Program-made: the position numbers and the translations under genes
Origin: Flaviflagellibacter deserti
Lineage (GTDB): Bacteria > Pseudomonadota > Alphaproteobacteria > Rhizobiales > Methylopilaceae
Direction of reading: 5' to 3'
DNA length: 64,000 nt
NCBI RefSeq assembly: GCF_042652085.1
Contig: NZ_JBHSJF010000006.1
Span: forward strand, 806,001-870,000
Shown here: positions 34,399-44,800 of the stretch, in pieces
Layout: each line of letters opens with the position of its first letter
Numbering within the stretch: position 1 is the first letter of the stretch
The notes under the pieces: model-generated
The model's database searches: none
What the model was told of the DNA's origin: nothing
The model's input: only the letters and a program-made list of their open reading frames with translations

Positions 34399-35259
34399 AT
34401 GGAGTGGAGTGACGTCCGAATTTTCCTGGCGATCGTCCGTTCCGGCACGCTGGGCGGCGCTGCCCGTGCGCTTCATCTGAGCCATCCGACTGTCGGGCGC
34501 CGGCTGCGGGCTCTCGAACAGGCAACCGGCAATACGTTGTTTCAGAGGACGGCCGACGGCCTCGTTCCGACGGAAGAAGGCCATTCCATCATCGCCCTGG
34601 CGGAGCAGATGGAGGAAGGCGCCTTGGCGATGCAGCGGCGGCTCGCCGGGCAGGAGCAAAACCTTCGCGGCAGCTTGCGCGTCTCGTCTGCCGACTGGTT
34701 CGGCGCCTACGTCCTGCCCCCGATCATCGCCGACTATGCGAGCGCCTATCCCAACGTCGATGTCGAGATCCTGACGGGCACCCGCTTGTTCAGCCTCGCG
34801 CAGCGCGAGGCCGACATCGCCTTCCGCATCGTTCCCTTCGACACGCCCGACGTCGTGCAGCGACGGCTAGTCCGGTTGTCCTATGGTGCCTACGTCGCGA
34901 CGGAATCGCCCGAACCGGCATACGGCGATGGAGCCGGGTTTCGGCTGATTACCCACGATACGTCGACGGGCCAGTTCCCAGATATCGGTTGGCTTAAGGA
35001 GAGCTTCCCAAATGCCAGAACCGTTCTGCGGTCGAACAATCGGAACGTTCAGGGGCGCATGTGCCGCATCGGCATCGGTATCGCAGTTCTGCCGCAGGTC
35101 GTCGGCAATCAGATGCCCGGCCTCCGCCGGTTAAACCTGCCGGCGGAACCGCCCGGACGCGATATCTGGATGGGCTACCACCGTGACATAAGGCGTCTTG
35201 AACGTCTGCGGGCCTTCATCACTACGGTGACCAATCACATCGCGAACGTACAATCCTGA
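34399..35259 (+). CDS. LysR family transcriptional regulator
   Basis: A 286-residue regulator: N-terminal winged helix (EWSDVRIFLAIVRSGTLGGAARALHLSHPTVGRRL), then a periplasmic-binding-like effector domain (RGSLRVSSADWFGAYVLPP onward). It is divergent from the ethD-MFS pair across a 145-base intergenic region, the classical arrangement in which it controls that pair and itself. Confidence 0.88.
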   Translation: MEWSDVRIFLAIVRSGTLGGAARALHLSHPTVGRRLRALEQATGNTLFQRTADGLVPTEEGHSIIALAEQMEEGALAMQRRLAGQEQNLRGSLRVSSADWFGAYVLPPIIADYASAYPNVDVEILTGTRLFSLAQREADIAFRIVPFDTPDVVQRRLVRLSYGAYVATESPEPAYGDGAGFRLITHDTSTGQFPDIGWLKESFPNARTVLRSNNRNVQGRMCRIGIGIAVLPQVVGNQMPGLRRLNLPAEPPGRDIWMGYHRDIRRLERLRAFITTVTNHIANVQS

Positions 35260-35518
35260 AAGAAAATATGCGCCCGATCGACACCTCCTGCCTCAGCCTG
35301 AGGATCACGGGGCGGCCCGGCGCCCTTGACTGACCTGCGAGCAATTGACGCCACACACACGATTGGCATGCACGTCCGATAAACGACCGATTTTGGCGTA
35401 CATTCACCCCTGCGGTCTCAGTCGTTCCGTATCGCAAGTTATGCGACGCAGGTCTGCGAGGCCTGCATGGTGATGGCCGCCGGACTATTCCGTAGACGAC
35501 AGCGCCGGTCATTTTCTG

Positions 35519-35595
35519 TGGTGATCCCGGGAGGGCTCGAACCTCCGACCTACGGTTTAGGAAACCGCCGCTCTGTCCAGCTGAGCTACGGGACC
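35519..35595 (-). tRNA. tRNA-Arg (anticodon CCT)
   Basis: A complete cloverleaf on the minus strand. The acceptor stem is GGTCCCG/CGGGATC with one G-T wobble, the D arm GCTC/GAGC, the anticodon stem GCGGT/ACCGT with loop TTCCTAA (anticodon CCT, reading AGG), the T arm GGAGG-TTCGAGC-CCTCC, and discriminator A. The 3' CCA is encoded. The gene's 3' end faces the accessory left part of the window. The gaps on either side (35260-35518, 35596-35673) hold no gene. Confidence 0.95.
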
Positions 35596-35673
35596 GCCGC
35601 GGTCTGGGTATCATAACCGCGCGCCGATTTGCAGCCTGTCATCGCACCTCGTCCTCAGCCTAGACTGCAAAAT

Positions 35674-36420
35674 ATGCGGCTCCTCACGGGTCCAATCCTG
35701 CTCGTTGCGCTCGTTCTGGGCGAAGGGCGGCCCGCATTCGCCGAATGCCCGCCCGCTCCCATCGAGACGATCGCGGGTCTCCAGCTCGTCGAAGACGGGC
35801 TCCGCTCCCCGGACGGCCGTGTCTTCACCCTTGCCGGTATGATCCTCGATACGTCGGGACGCGATCGCCTGGGGAGGCTGACAGCCTACCGGCCGGTGAT
35901 CCTGCGTCCTGCCGGCCCGGCCGATCGCTGGGGCCGTTTCCCGGTTCATCCGGAGACCGGCGGTGTGCTGATTGAGGAAACCCTGCTTGCCGAAGGGCTT
36001 GGCCATGCCGCCGCGCTGTCGCGTCCGGCCTGCCTCGAAACCCTCCTGCAAATGGAAGCGAAAGCGCGCGCCGCGCGGCTTGGAGTCTGGCGCGGCTCCG
36101 GCTATGTGATCAGGGCGGCGGATGGCGATGCCTTGGTCGCGAGACTGGGCGAGCATGTCGTCGCGGAGGGGCAGGTGATCTCGACCCGTAAGGTTCGGGA
36201 TCGCGTCTATCTGAATTTTGCGAAATATTGGCGTCGCGGGCTGAGCCTGATCGTCGCCGAGAAGGATTGGTCCGCGATGGCGGATGGCCGCCCAGCCGAA
36301 GCGCTCTCCGGCAAGGTCGTGCGGGTGCGCGGCCGGTTGGAATGGCGTGGCGGGCCGGTGATCCTGGCGGACCCACGCGAGCCGATAGAACCGGTGGTGG
36401 TTGGGCAGGTGAGCAGGTGA
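35674..36420 (+). CDS. Exported SNase-like (thermonuclease-fold) protein, active-site residues doubtful
   Basis: A 248-residue protein with a signal peptide (start ATG 35674; cleaved near PAFAECP). Residues ~45-145 follow the staphylococcal-nuclease-like pattern (FTLAGMIL, then DRWGRFPVH and LIEETLLAEGLGHAA). The DAPE-type motif with its catalytic Glu is replaced by LDTSGRD, so nuclease activity is doubtful. A second small beta domain follows (EGQVISTRKVRDRVYLNFAK). Its stop overlaps the M48 protease start, suggesting a joint envelope function. Confidence 0.65.
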   Translation: MRLLTGPILLVALVLGEGRPAFAECPPAPIETIAGLQLVEDGLRSPDGRVFTLAGMILDTSGRDRLGRLTAYRPVILRPAGPADRWGRFPVHPETGGVLIEETLLAEGLGHAAALSRPACLETLLQMEAKARAARLGVWRGSGYVIRAADGDALVARLGEHVVAEGQVISTRKVRDRVYLNFAKYWRRGLSLIVAEKDWSAMADGRPAEALSGKVVRVRGRLEWRGGPVILADPREPIEPVVVGQVSR

Positions 36421-37880
36421 TGGTGCGGCGGGTCGGGTCCGTATTGCGTTTCGGTGTGCTGGCCGTGCTCCTCGCCGGCCTGGCCGCTTGCGCGGGCCTC
36501 GAATCCTCCACGACGAGCGCCGGCCTCGTTCCCACGGTCGCTCCCCGCGTCGTCGGTGCCGACACGCCCACCCGTCGCGAGCACAGCCGGATTCTCGCGG
36601 CCTATGGCGGTGCCTATCAGGATCCCGCGCTCGATCTGCTGCTGTCGGAGGTCTCGGCGAAGGTTTCCACCGCGTCCGACCGGCCGGACATCGCCTACCG
36701 CATCACGGTGCTGAATTCGCCATCGATCAACGCCTTCGCGCTGCCGACGGGAGACCTCTACGTCACCCGGGGCCTCCTCGCTCTGGCCAGCGACACGTCG
36801 GAGATCGCCGCCGTCATCGCCCACGAAATGGGCCATGTCTCGGCCCGTCACGCCTTCGACCGCGCCGACAAGGAGCGCGAGGCCGTGCTTGTCAGCCGTG
36901 TCGTCTCGGACGTGCTGAACGATCCCGAGGCCGGTGCGACCTCGCTGGCGAAGAGCCGCCTCGAACTCGCCCGGTTCTCGCGCGAGCAGGAACTGGAGGC
37001 CGACCGCATCGGTGTGCGCACGCTTGCCAAGGCCGGCTACGACCCGTACGGCGCTTCCCGCTTCCTTGCCGCCATGGGCAGGAATGCCGCTCTTCGCGCG
37101 GCGAGTTTCGGCGGTGGAGAAGGGGAGAAGGTCGACTTCATGTCGAGCCACCCGGCTACGCCCGAGCGCGTCGAACGCGCGACCACCGCCGCCAAGGACG
37201 CGCAGGCGACCTCGAAGCCCGAACGCGACCGCGACCGTTTCCTGACCGCGATCGAGGGCATGGTCTATGGCGACGACCCGGCACAAGGTTTCGTCCGTGG
37301 CAATCGCTTCATCCACCCGGTGATCGGCTTCGTCTTCGAGGCCCCGCCGGGCTTCAATCTCGAGAACGCGTCGGAATCCATCGTCGGTATCGGACAAAAC
37401 GAGACCGCGCTTCGCTTCGACAGCGTCAAGGTTCCGAGCGGCCAGCCCATCGGCCAACATCTCGCGACCGACCTGATGACGGGTGTCGAGGTCAGCGGGG
37501 TGGAGGAGGTCACGGTGAACGGTTTCCCGGCTGCGCTGGCCGTCGCCCGCGGCCGCGACTGGAATTTCCGCCTCGCCGGCATACGCTTCGGCTCGGACGT
37601 CTATCGCATCGTCTACGCCGCCCGCCAGCTGACGCCGGAGATCGACGCCCAGTTCCGTGCCTCGATCCAGAGCTTCCGTCGCCTCACCTCAAGCGAAGGC
37701 ACATCCGTTCGTCCGCAGCGGCTCGCCATCGTCAAGGCGAAGGCCGGCGACACGATGCAAAGCCTCGCCGCGCGCATGGCAACCGCGGACCGCCAGATCG
37801 AGCGTTTCCAGGTGCTGAACGAACTGGCGCCCGAAGCGCAGATCGTCCCTGGCGGGCGTTACAAGCTGATCGTGGAGTGA
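36420..37880 (+). CDS. M48 family metalloprotease lipoprotein with a C-terminal LysM-like domain
   Basis: A 486-residue lipoprotein. The lipobox LAAC (Cys24) follows a short signal peptide. The zincin motif HEMGH lies near residue 138 with the third ligand Glu in EQELEADRIG. A middle DUF-like domain (FVRGNRFIHPVIGFVFEAPPGF) and a C-terminal LysM-like segment (VKAKAGDTMQSLAARM ... LNEL) follow. It resembles BepA/LoiP-type proteases that check outer-membrane protein assembly, here possibly anchored to peptidoglycan. The ATG at 36420 overlaps the upstream stop. Confidence 0.88.
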   Translation: MVRRVGSVLRFGVLAVLLAGLAACAGLESSTTSAGLVPTVAPRVVGADTPTRREHSRILAAYGGAYQDPALDLLLSEVSAKVSTASDRPDIAYRITVLNSPSINAFALPTGDLYVTRGLLALASDTSEIAAVIAHEMGHVSARHAFDRADKEREAVLVSRVVSDVLNDPEAGATSLAKSRLELARFSREQELEADRIGVRTLAKAGYDPYGASRFLAAMGRNAALRAASFGGGEGEKVDFMSSHPATPERVERATTAAKDAQATSKPERDRDRFLTAIEGMVYGDDPAQGFVRGNRFIHPVIGFVFEAPPGFNLENASESIVGIGQNETALRFDSVKVPSGQPIGQHLATDLMTGVEVSGVEEVTVNGFPAALAVARGRDWNFRLAGIRFGSDVYRIVYAARQLTPEIDAQFRASIQSFRRLTSSEGTSVRPQRLAIVKAKAGDTMQSLAARMATADRQIERFQVLNELAPEAQIVPGGRYKLIVE

Positions 37881-37886
37881 TGGTCC

Positions 37887-37938
37887 CCCTCTCCTGCGAA
37901 GCGGGAGAGGGTCGAGTTGCCGTCAGGCGACCGGGTGA
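37887..37938. repeat. Dispersed intergenic repeat (CCCTCTCC hairpin)
   Basis: Arms CCCTCTCC (37887-37894) and GGAGAGGG (37904-37911) form a hairpin, followed by GGCGACCGGGTGAGAG. This resembles a palindromic repeat widespread between genes in Hyphomicrobiales. It begins 7 bases after the protease stop and may also serve as a terminator. Confidence 0.6.
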
Positions 37939-37960
37939 GAGCCAGCACGATGCTCATGGC

Positions 37961-38040
37961 CGTCGTCCTCCGGCTCGACCGGAGGACCCATATGACGGTG
38001 CCACTTGGGGTGGATCCTCCGGTCAAGCCGGAGGATGACG
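37961..38040. repeat. 80-bp inverted-repeat element, copy A
   Basis: Two 30-base arms in inverted orientation (37961-37990 and 38011-38040) surround 20 bases. Each arm is itself palindromic around CCTCCGG...CCGGAGG. A second copy with the same size and layout is at 47410-47489. It ends 3 bases before the rpoH stop. Confidence 0.85.
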
Positions 38041-38043
38041 AAT

Positions 38044-38907
<864 letters not shown>

Positions 38908-39034
38908 CGAAACCTCCTGGAACGCAGTAAGCGAATCAAGAAACGTCCGAGGACTTGAAAGGTTGCGGGGGCGCCCTAACGCGTGGGTATGGATGCCCTA
39001 TACGTAGGGATGCATTCAGGCGGACAAGCCCGCC

Positions 39035-39841
39035 CTAGGCGTCGTAGCCGAGTTCGCTCGCGGCCATCTGTCCGACCGCCATGTCGATCTCGGCGGGCAT
39101 GTCGTCCTCGAACCACCAGGCCGCCGAAAGTCCGGTCCAGGCAAGTATCCACCGAAGCAGGCGCGTGCGCTCGATGCCGGCCATGTCCGATACGATCTCG
39201 ACACGCCGCAGGAACCGGTCCTTCTCCTTCGGCACCGAGGGCGCGTCCTCCGGATTGCAGAACAGGTTTGCGTAGTCGAACGCCCGGTCGCCCAGGATGC
39301 GCTTGGGATCGATCGCAAGCCAGCCGCGCGCGCCGAAATCGAGGACGTTGTCGTGGTGCACGTCCCCATGCAGGACGCCGATCTCCTTCTGATTGGAGAG
39401 AAGGTCTCGCGCTGTGCGGGCCGAAAGCGCAAGGAGGCCGCCATGTACTTCGGCCGCCGGCCAGAGGCTGCGAAACCATTCAGTGAGCGGGACGAGGTCC
39501 GGAAGCGGTTTGCCACGTGGCGTATGCAGTTCGGCGATCGCGTCGCAGAGTATCCTGGTCGCCTCGTCATCACGGCCGTCCCGCGCATATTCGGTGAGAC
39601 GCCGCTTCCCTTCCGCGCGCTCCAGAAGGATCGCATCATCGTCATGAGCGAAGACACGAGCGGCGCCGCGACCGTCCCACCAGTTCATGAGGAGATGGCC
39701 GAGCTTTTCTTCGACGGCGTGCGAGACCTTCAGCATCGCGGGTTCACCGCGATAGCGGACCGGAAGTAGCTGGCTGCTGTGCGTCTCGATCGGCGGGCCG
39801 TCGGGCGTGAGCTTCCAACGACCGAGATACTCGTCGAACAT
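39035..39841 (-). CDS. Aminoglycoside/streptomycin phosphotransferase family kinase
   Basis: A 268-residue kinase-like protein of the APH(6)/HPK group. It has the catalytic loop LHGDVHHDNVLDFG and the metal-binding IDPKRILGDRAFDYANLF. Start ATG 39841 is preferred (AGGAAAG upstream), because the longer frame at 39865 begins inside the T tract of the carD terminator. It could phosphorylate streptomycin-like aminoglycosides, but chromosomal members often have unknown natural substrates. It stands alone. Confidence 0.78.
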   Translation of the reverse strand: MFDEYLGRWKLTPDGPPIETHSSQLLPVRYRGEPAMLKVSHAVEEKLGHLLMNWWDGRGAARVFAHDDDAILLERAEGKRRLTEYARDGRDDEATRILCDAIAELHTPRGKPLPDLVPLTEWFRSLWPAAEVHGGLLALSARTARDLLSNQKEIGVLHGDVHHDNVLDFGARGWLAIDPKRILGDRAFDYANLFCNPEDAPSVPKEKDRFLRRVEIVSDMAGIERTRLLRWILAWTGLSAAWWFEDDMPAEIDMAVGQMAASELGYDA

Positions 39842-39859
39842 CAGCTTTCCTGTCGCCAA

Positions 39860-39889
39860 AAACAAAAGGCCCGGCTTTCGCCGGGCCTT
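39860..39889 (-). terminator. Rho-independent terminator of carD
   Basis: On the minus strand a 10-bp stem AAGGCCCGGC-GAAA-GCCGGGCCTT runs straight into TTGTTTTT, 24 bases after the carD stop. It is a textbook intrinsic terminator with a GAAA tetraloop. Confidence 0.92.
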
Positions 39890-39913
39890 CGTAAATCCAG
39901 AACCTGAAGGAAA

Positions 39914-40516
39914 TCAGGCGGCTTCCGCCTCGTCGCCGTCGGTCTCGTCGGCGTCCGTCTCGGCTTCCTCGCCGCGGACAGCGCGTTTCGGGCCCTTCGC
40001 GAGCATTTCCTCGATCTTTTTGACCGATTCGGAATCCGTCAGCTTCTCGACGGCCGCAAGTTCGCGCGCCATACGGTCGAGCGCGGCTTCATAAAGCTGG
40101 CGCTCGCTGTAGGACTGCTCCGGCTGGGTATCGGCGCGGTGCAGGTCCCGGACCACTTCGGCGATCGCGATCAGATCGCCCGAATTGATCTTGGCTTCGT
40201 ATTCCTGGGCGCGGCGCGACCACATCGTGCGCTTGACGCGGGCGCGACCCTTCAGGGTCTCGAGCGCCTTGGCCATAACCTGTTCGTCGGCCAGCTTGCG
40301 CATGCCGACGCTCGCGATTTTCGAAACCGGAACGCGCAGGGTCATCTTGTCCTTGGCGAAGGTGATGACAAACAGTTCCAGCTTGAAGCCGGCAACTTCC
40401 TGCTCCTCGATCGCAACGATCTGGCCGACGCCATGCGCCGGATACACGATGTGCTCGTTGGTCTTGAAGCCGTGGCGGTTGCTGGTCGGCGTGGGCTTCT
40501 TGGCGGCAGTGGTCAT
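39914..40516 (-). CDS. carD: CarD/CdnL-family RNA polymerase-binding regulator
   Basis: A 200-residue protein. The N-terminal RNA-polymerase-interacting domain (HIVYPAHGVGQIVAIEEQEV..., then TLRVPVSKIASVGMRKL) resembles the TRCF RID fold. The helical C-terminal domain (about 80-165: VMAKALETLKGRARVKRTMWSRRAQEYEAKI) binds promoter DNA. It stabilises open complexes, chiefly at rRNA-type promoters. The acidic tail (TDADETDGDEAEAA) is typical of alphaproteobacterial members. It is monocistronic, followed by a strong terminator. Confidence 0.92.
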   Translation of the reverse strand: MTTAAKKPTPTSNRHGFKTNEHIVYPAHGVGQIVAIEEQEVAGFKLELFVITFAKDKMTLRVPVSKIASVGMRKLADEQVMAKALETLKGRARVKRTMWSRRAQEYEAKINSGDLIAIAEVVRDLHRADTQPEQSYSERQLYEAALDRMARELAAVEKLTDSESVKKIEEMLAKGPKRAVRGEEAETDADETDGDEAEAA

Positions 40517-41027
40517 AATGGCGCGCGCTCCGTGTCACTTGCGGCTCCGAGGCCGCTCGTCTTGGCCGGTCCGCCCCCCGCGGTCGCACCGGCAAATTTC
40601 CGTTCGCATATCCGTCCAGAGACGAACTGATGATTACCGCTCAACGCAATGAGCAGTCGGCCACAGCTGCGAACCTCAAGCTTTGGTCGAAAAAAATGCC
40701 CCGTCTAGGAAACGGAGCCGGCCCGTGACGGGCACCTCAAGCATCCAGAGACCCTATCATAAAAATGTCTTTTCCGCAAATCCGCGTTGCCTGTATCGCG
40801 AATACATCAGCTGACATTCGAAGGGTTCGTGCCGTTTAGGCTTAACCGGGCCCGGGACGCTGAACTTGATCGTCCGCGAAGAAGATATGGGGTTGGCGAC
40901 CATCAAAGTGAAGGCCTAGACATTAAGTCTATGGCCGGTCCTTCCGACGCCCGCCCCTGAGCAATACCGCGGCTCTGGATATGATGTCCGGGAACGAGAA
41001 CCAGTAAAACGCGTCGCGGATAACCGG
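40517..41027. other. 511-bp intergenic region between fdxA and carD
   Basis: No credible protein gene was found on either strand. It must hold the carD promoter on its left side. Structures seen are a small hairpin GCCCG-TGA-CGGGC (40721-40733) and a stem TAGAC-ATTAA-GTCTA (40917-40931) with GGCC flanks on both sides, which lies downstream of fdxA. An unrecognised small RNA cannot be excluded. Confidence 0.5.
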
Positions 41028-41363
41028 CTAGTCGCCTTCGCCGGGCTCGGGCGACAGCAGTTCGAGCTTGCCCGGCTTGCCGTCCCATTCCTTGGCGTCC
41101 GGCAGCGCGTCGCGTTTCGTGGTGACGTTCGGCCAGCTCTTGGCGAAGTTGGCGTTCAGTTCGAGCCAGGATTCGAGGCCTGTTTCGGTATCGGGCTTGA
41201 TGGCCTCGGCCGGGCATTCCGGCTCGCAGACGCCGCAGTCGATGCACTCGTCAGGATGGATGACGAGCATGTTCTCGCCCTCATAGAAGCAGTCGACGGG
41301 ACAGACCTCGACGCAATCCATGTATTTGCACTTGATGCAGTTCTCGGTCACCACATAGGGCAT
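41028..41363 (-). CDS. fdxA: Seven-iron ferredoxin FdxA
   Basis: A 111-residue ferredoxin with two cluster-binding segments: CIKCKYMDCVEVCPVDC near the N-terminus and CIDCGVCEPECP at about 40-51. This is the [3Fe-4S][4Fe-4S] type usual in alphaproteobacteria, with the typical long C-terminal extension ending near PEPGEGD. It transfers electrons in the cytoplasm, and its specific partners are unknown. The start and size match the family exactly. Confidence 0.93.
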   Translation of the reverse strand: MPYVVTENCIKCKYMDCVEVCPVDCFYEGENMLVIHPDECIDCGVCEPECPAEAIKPDTETGLESWLELNANFAKSWPNVTTKRDALPDAKEWDGKPGKLELLSPEPGEGD

Positions 41364-41467
41364 CGTCTACACGTCCATCCTTGGTCTTTGCGTGTCTGCC
41401 TAGTCGACGCATGCTTTGCACGCAAGCTTCGAGGCTGTGTGCTGGTAAATACAGACCAGCCTCAAGA

Positions 41468-41845
41468 TCAATCCTCTTTTTCGAATCGATCTAACATTCG
41501 TCTGTCGCGCTTGGTCGGCCGACCCGTACCGGGGTCACGCTGAGGACCAACCGCCACGGGCCCGGGCCGTTCCGGCGGTGGCGGACTGTGATCGTCGAAG
41601 AGAGCGCTTGCGACGGTCGCGCTGCCGCGCCGCTCGGCGAACCCTTTCACCTCAAGCACCCGGACGCGGTTCTCCAGGGCAATGGTCAATGTGTCGCCGA
41701 CCTTCACCGGTCGGCTTGCCGCATCAATTCTGATGCCGTTCAGTCGAACGTGACCCGAAACCGCCAGTTCCTGGGCGAGCGTCCGGGTCTTCACGACCCG
41801 GGCGTGCCAGAGCCATTTGTCGATGCGCTGACGGTCCGTGCTCAA
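41468..41845 (-). CDS. S4-domain RNA-binding protein (HslR-like)
   Basis: A 125-residue protein with an S4 domain at the N-terminus (RQRIDKWLWHARVVKTRTLAQELAVSGHVRLNG). HslR-type proteins bind stalled 50S subunits carrying peptidyl-tRNA. No ATG fits. The TTG at 41845 lies 10 bases after the helicase stop and gives the family N-terminus, and frame upstream of it is a shadow of the helicase tail. A Pro-rich, basic C-terminus follows the S4 domain. Probably co-transcribed with the helicase. Confidence 0.82.
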   Translation of the reverse strand: MSTDRQRIDKWLWHARVVKTRTLAQELAVSGHVRLNGIRIDAASRPVKVGDTLTIALENRVRVLEVKGFAERRGSATVASALFDDHSPPPPERPGPVAVGPQRDPGTGRPTKRDRRMLDRFEKED

Positions 41846-41855
41846 ATTGCCGAAC

Positions 41856-44800
41856 TCAGGTCCGGGTCTTGTCGCTTTCGAGCTTGGCCTTGAGATCGGC
41901 CAGAGCCGCGAATGGCGAGCTCGGATCGATCGGCCGCTCGCGGCGTTCCGGACGACGCTGCTGCTGTTGCTGATCGGGGCGGCCGCCCTGGCGATCGTCG
42001 CGGCGCGGCGGCTTGCCATGGCGCTCGCGGCCCTCCCCGTTCTGGCCTTCGCGACGGTCGCCGCGGTTCTGGCCTTCACGCTTGTCGCCACCGCGCTGGT
42101 GGCGCGGCTTGCCGGAACGCTCGGGACGGCCTTCGCCGCCCTCACCCGGCGCGCCCTGGCCGGGACGGCGATCGCGGTTGTTCGGAGCCGGACGGCGATT
42201 GCCCTCGAACCGGCCCGGGCGCCAGATCTCGATCATGACCGGCTCGGCGGCAGCCGTAGCGGCAGCGTCGGACGAAGCGACGTCGATATCCGGAATGCCC
42301 AGGATCGCGTCGGCCAGAACCTCGCTGCTGGCTTCCAGCCCCGGGTCGACCGTCTCGGTAGCCACGGGCGCCTCAGGCTCGACCGCCGCCACCGGAGCCT
42401 CGGACTCGGCCGGAGCCGGCTCGGAGACGGCGGCATCAGCCAAAATCTCGCTGCTTGCTTCAGCATCGACCTGATCAGGCGCCGGAGCATCGGAGACTGC
42501 TTCGGCAGCATCAGCACTCGGCGCAGCCTCGGTCGCAACCGGTGCCGCAGTAACCGTCGGTGCCGGACGGCGTTCGACCCGGTAACCCAGCGAACGCAGG
42601 ATCGCCGCGAAATCCTCGCCAGCGCAGCCCGCAAGCGAGGTCATCGCGACCGTCACCGTGAAGCCGTTCCCCTCGGCCGCTCCCGCCGGAGCATCGCCGG
42701 GCGTGATGCCGGGCCGATAGGCGATGGCGGGACGAATGAGGTCCGCGAGACGCTCGAGGATATCGACGCGGATCGCCCGGTCGTTGCAGAGGCGGTAACC
42801 GAGAGCCCGGAACAGGTCCTTGGGTCCGTTCGGATCGGTCTTGAAACTCGTGCGTCCGCTCGACGCCAGGCCTGCAACCTCGGCAGCGGCGGCATTGTCG
42901 CGGCTGTGATGCAGCGACCAGAGCTGCGCCGCCAAAGCGCGCGGAGCCGGCTTCAGCAGCGCCGGAAGATAGAGGTGATAGGCGCCAAACCGCACCCCGA
43001 GGGCGCGCAGGCTCGCCCGGGCGTCCTGATCGAGCCCCTTCACTTCGTCGGAAACCTTGGCACGATCGAGGACGCCGAGCGCCTCGACGATCTGGAACGC
43101 CAGGCCGCGCCCGATGCCTGTCAGGTTCTCGGCCGATTCAAGCGCGAGCAGCGGTCCCAGCAGCTTCTGGATGTTGGTCGTCAGCCAGAGCTGGAGCCGC
43201 GCTTCCGCCTTCTCGCGGTCCGGCGCCGACAGCACGTCGTCGGCGAGAAGCCGGGCGCGCGGAGCGAGCGTCTTGTCGCCCGACGCCAACTTTCCGACGG
43301 GCTCACCGAGCCAGCGCAGGGTGCCGTCCGAAGAGAGAACGAGTTCGCTGTCGGGAGCGGAGGCCAGCCGGTCGGCCCGCCTCGCATACTCGCCGCCGAG
43401 CGCTTTCTGGGCCGCGGCGCGCAGCGCGCGGCCGTCTTCACCCTCGGCGCTTTGATCCGCCGTGAACCGGAACGCGGAAAGATGTCCGACATGCTGTCCT
43501 TCGACCAGCACGTCCCCGCTTTCCGTCACCTGCGCTTCCAGCATGTCCTTGTCCCTCAGCCGCCGCATCAACACGCTCGAACGGCGATCGACGAAGCGTT
43601 GCGTCAGCCGCTCGTGTAGAGCGTCCGACAATTTGTCTTCAACCGCGCGTGTTAATGCCTGCCAATGTGCCGGGTCTGCAAGCCAGTCCGGTCGATTGGC
43701 GACAAATGTCCAGGTACGGATATGCGCGATCCGCGCCGATAATGTGTCGATATCGCCATCGGTCCGGTCCCCCTGATCGACCTGCCGGGCGAACCAGTCG
43801 GCTGGGATTTTACCCTCCCGCATCAGAAATCCATAGAGGGTCGTGACAAGTTCGCCATGCGCGGCCGGAGCAACTTTCCGATAGTCCGGCACCTGGCAGA
43901 CATCCCAGAGCAGCTCGACCGCCTTGGCGCCCTTGGCGAAATCCCGGGTCTCGTGGTCTCGAACCGCGTGCTCCAGCGCCTCGATGTCCTCGCCCGTCGG
44001 AGCCCGCGTCAGGCCGGGTTCGGTCGGCGCCACCGCGAGACTGGCCAGTAAGGCGGCGGGCGAGGAGAAATCGAGATCACGGCTTCGCCACTGAAGCAAA
44101 CGCACGGGATCGAAATTATGGGTCTCGAGCCTTTCCACGAGTTCGGTCTCGAACGGTTCGCAACGACCCGTCGTTCCGAACGTACCGTTCGACAGATGAC
44201 GTCCCGCGCGGCCGGCGATCTGGCCGAATTCCGCGGGGTTCAGGCGGCGGAACTGGAAGCCGTCGAACTTACGATCGCCGGCGAAGGCGATGTGATCGAC
44301 GTCGAGATTGAGGCCCATGCCGATCGCGTCGGTGGCGACCAGATATTCGACGTCGCCGCTCTGGTAGAGCTCGACCTGGGCGTTGCGAGTGCGCGGGCTG
44401 AGCGAACCGAGCACGACCGCCGCGCCGCCGCGCTGGCGGCGGATCAGTTCGGCGATGGCGTAGACCTCTTCCGCCGAGAAGGCGACGATCGCCGAGCGGC
44501 GAGGCAGGCGGGTGATCTTCTTCTCGCCGGCGAAGGTCAGCTGCGACAGGCGGGGACGGCCGAGAATGCTCGCACCAGGCAAAAGCTTCTCGATCAGCCC
44601 TCGCATGGTGGCGGCGCCAAGCAGCATGGTCTCATGACGGCCGCGGCGGTTCAGCAGCCGGTCGGTGAAGACATGCCCGCGATCGAGATCCGACGCGATC
44701 TGGATTTCGTCGATAGCGACGAAGTCGACCTCCAGATCCTGCGGCATGGCCTCGATGGTCGAGACCCAATAGCGGGGACTGGACGGCTTTATCTTCTCCT

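Noticed and set aside
41838..43619. A 593-codon plus-strand open frame antisense to the helicase
   Set aside because: It is a GC-rich shadow of the helicase gene, rich in Arg and Ala without any recognisable domain; the minus-strand frame has all helicase motifs.
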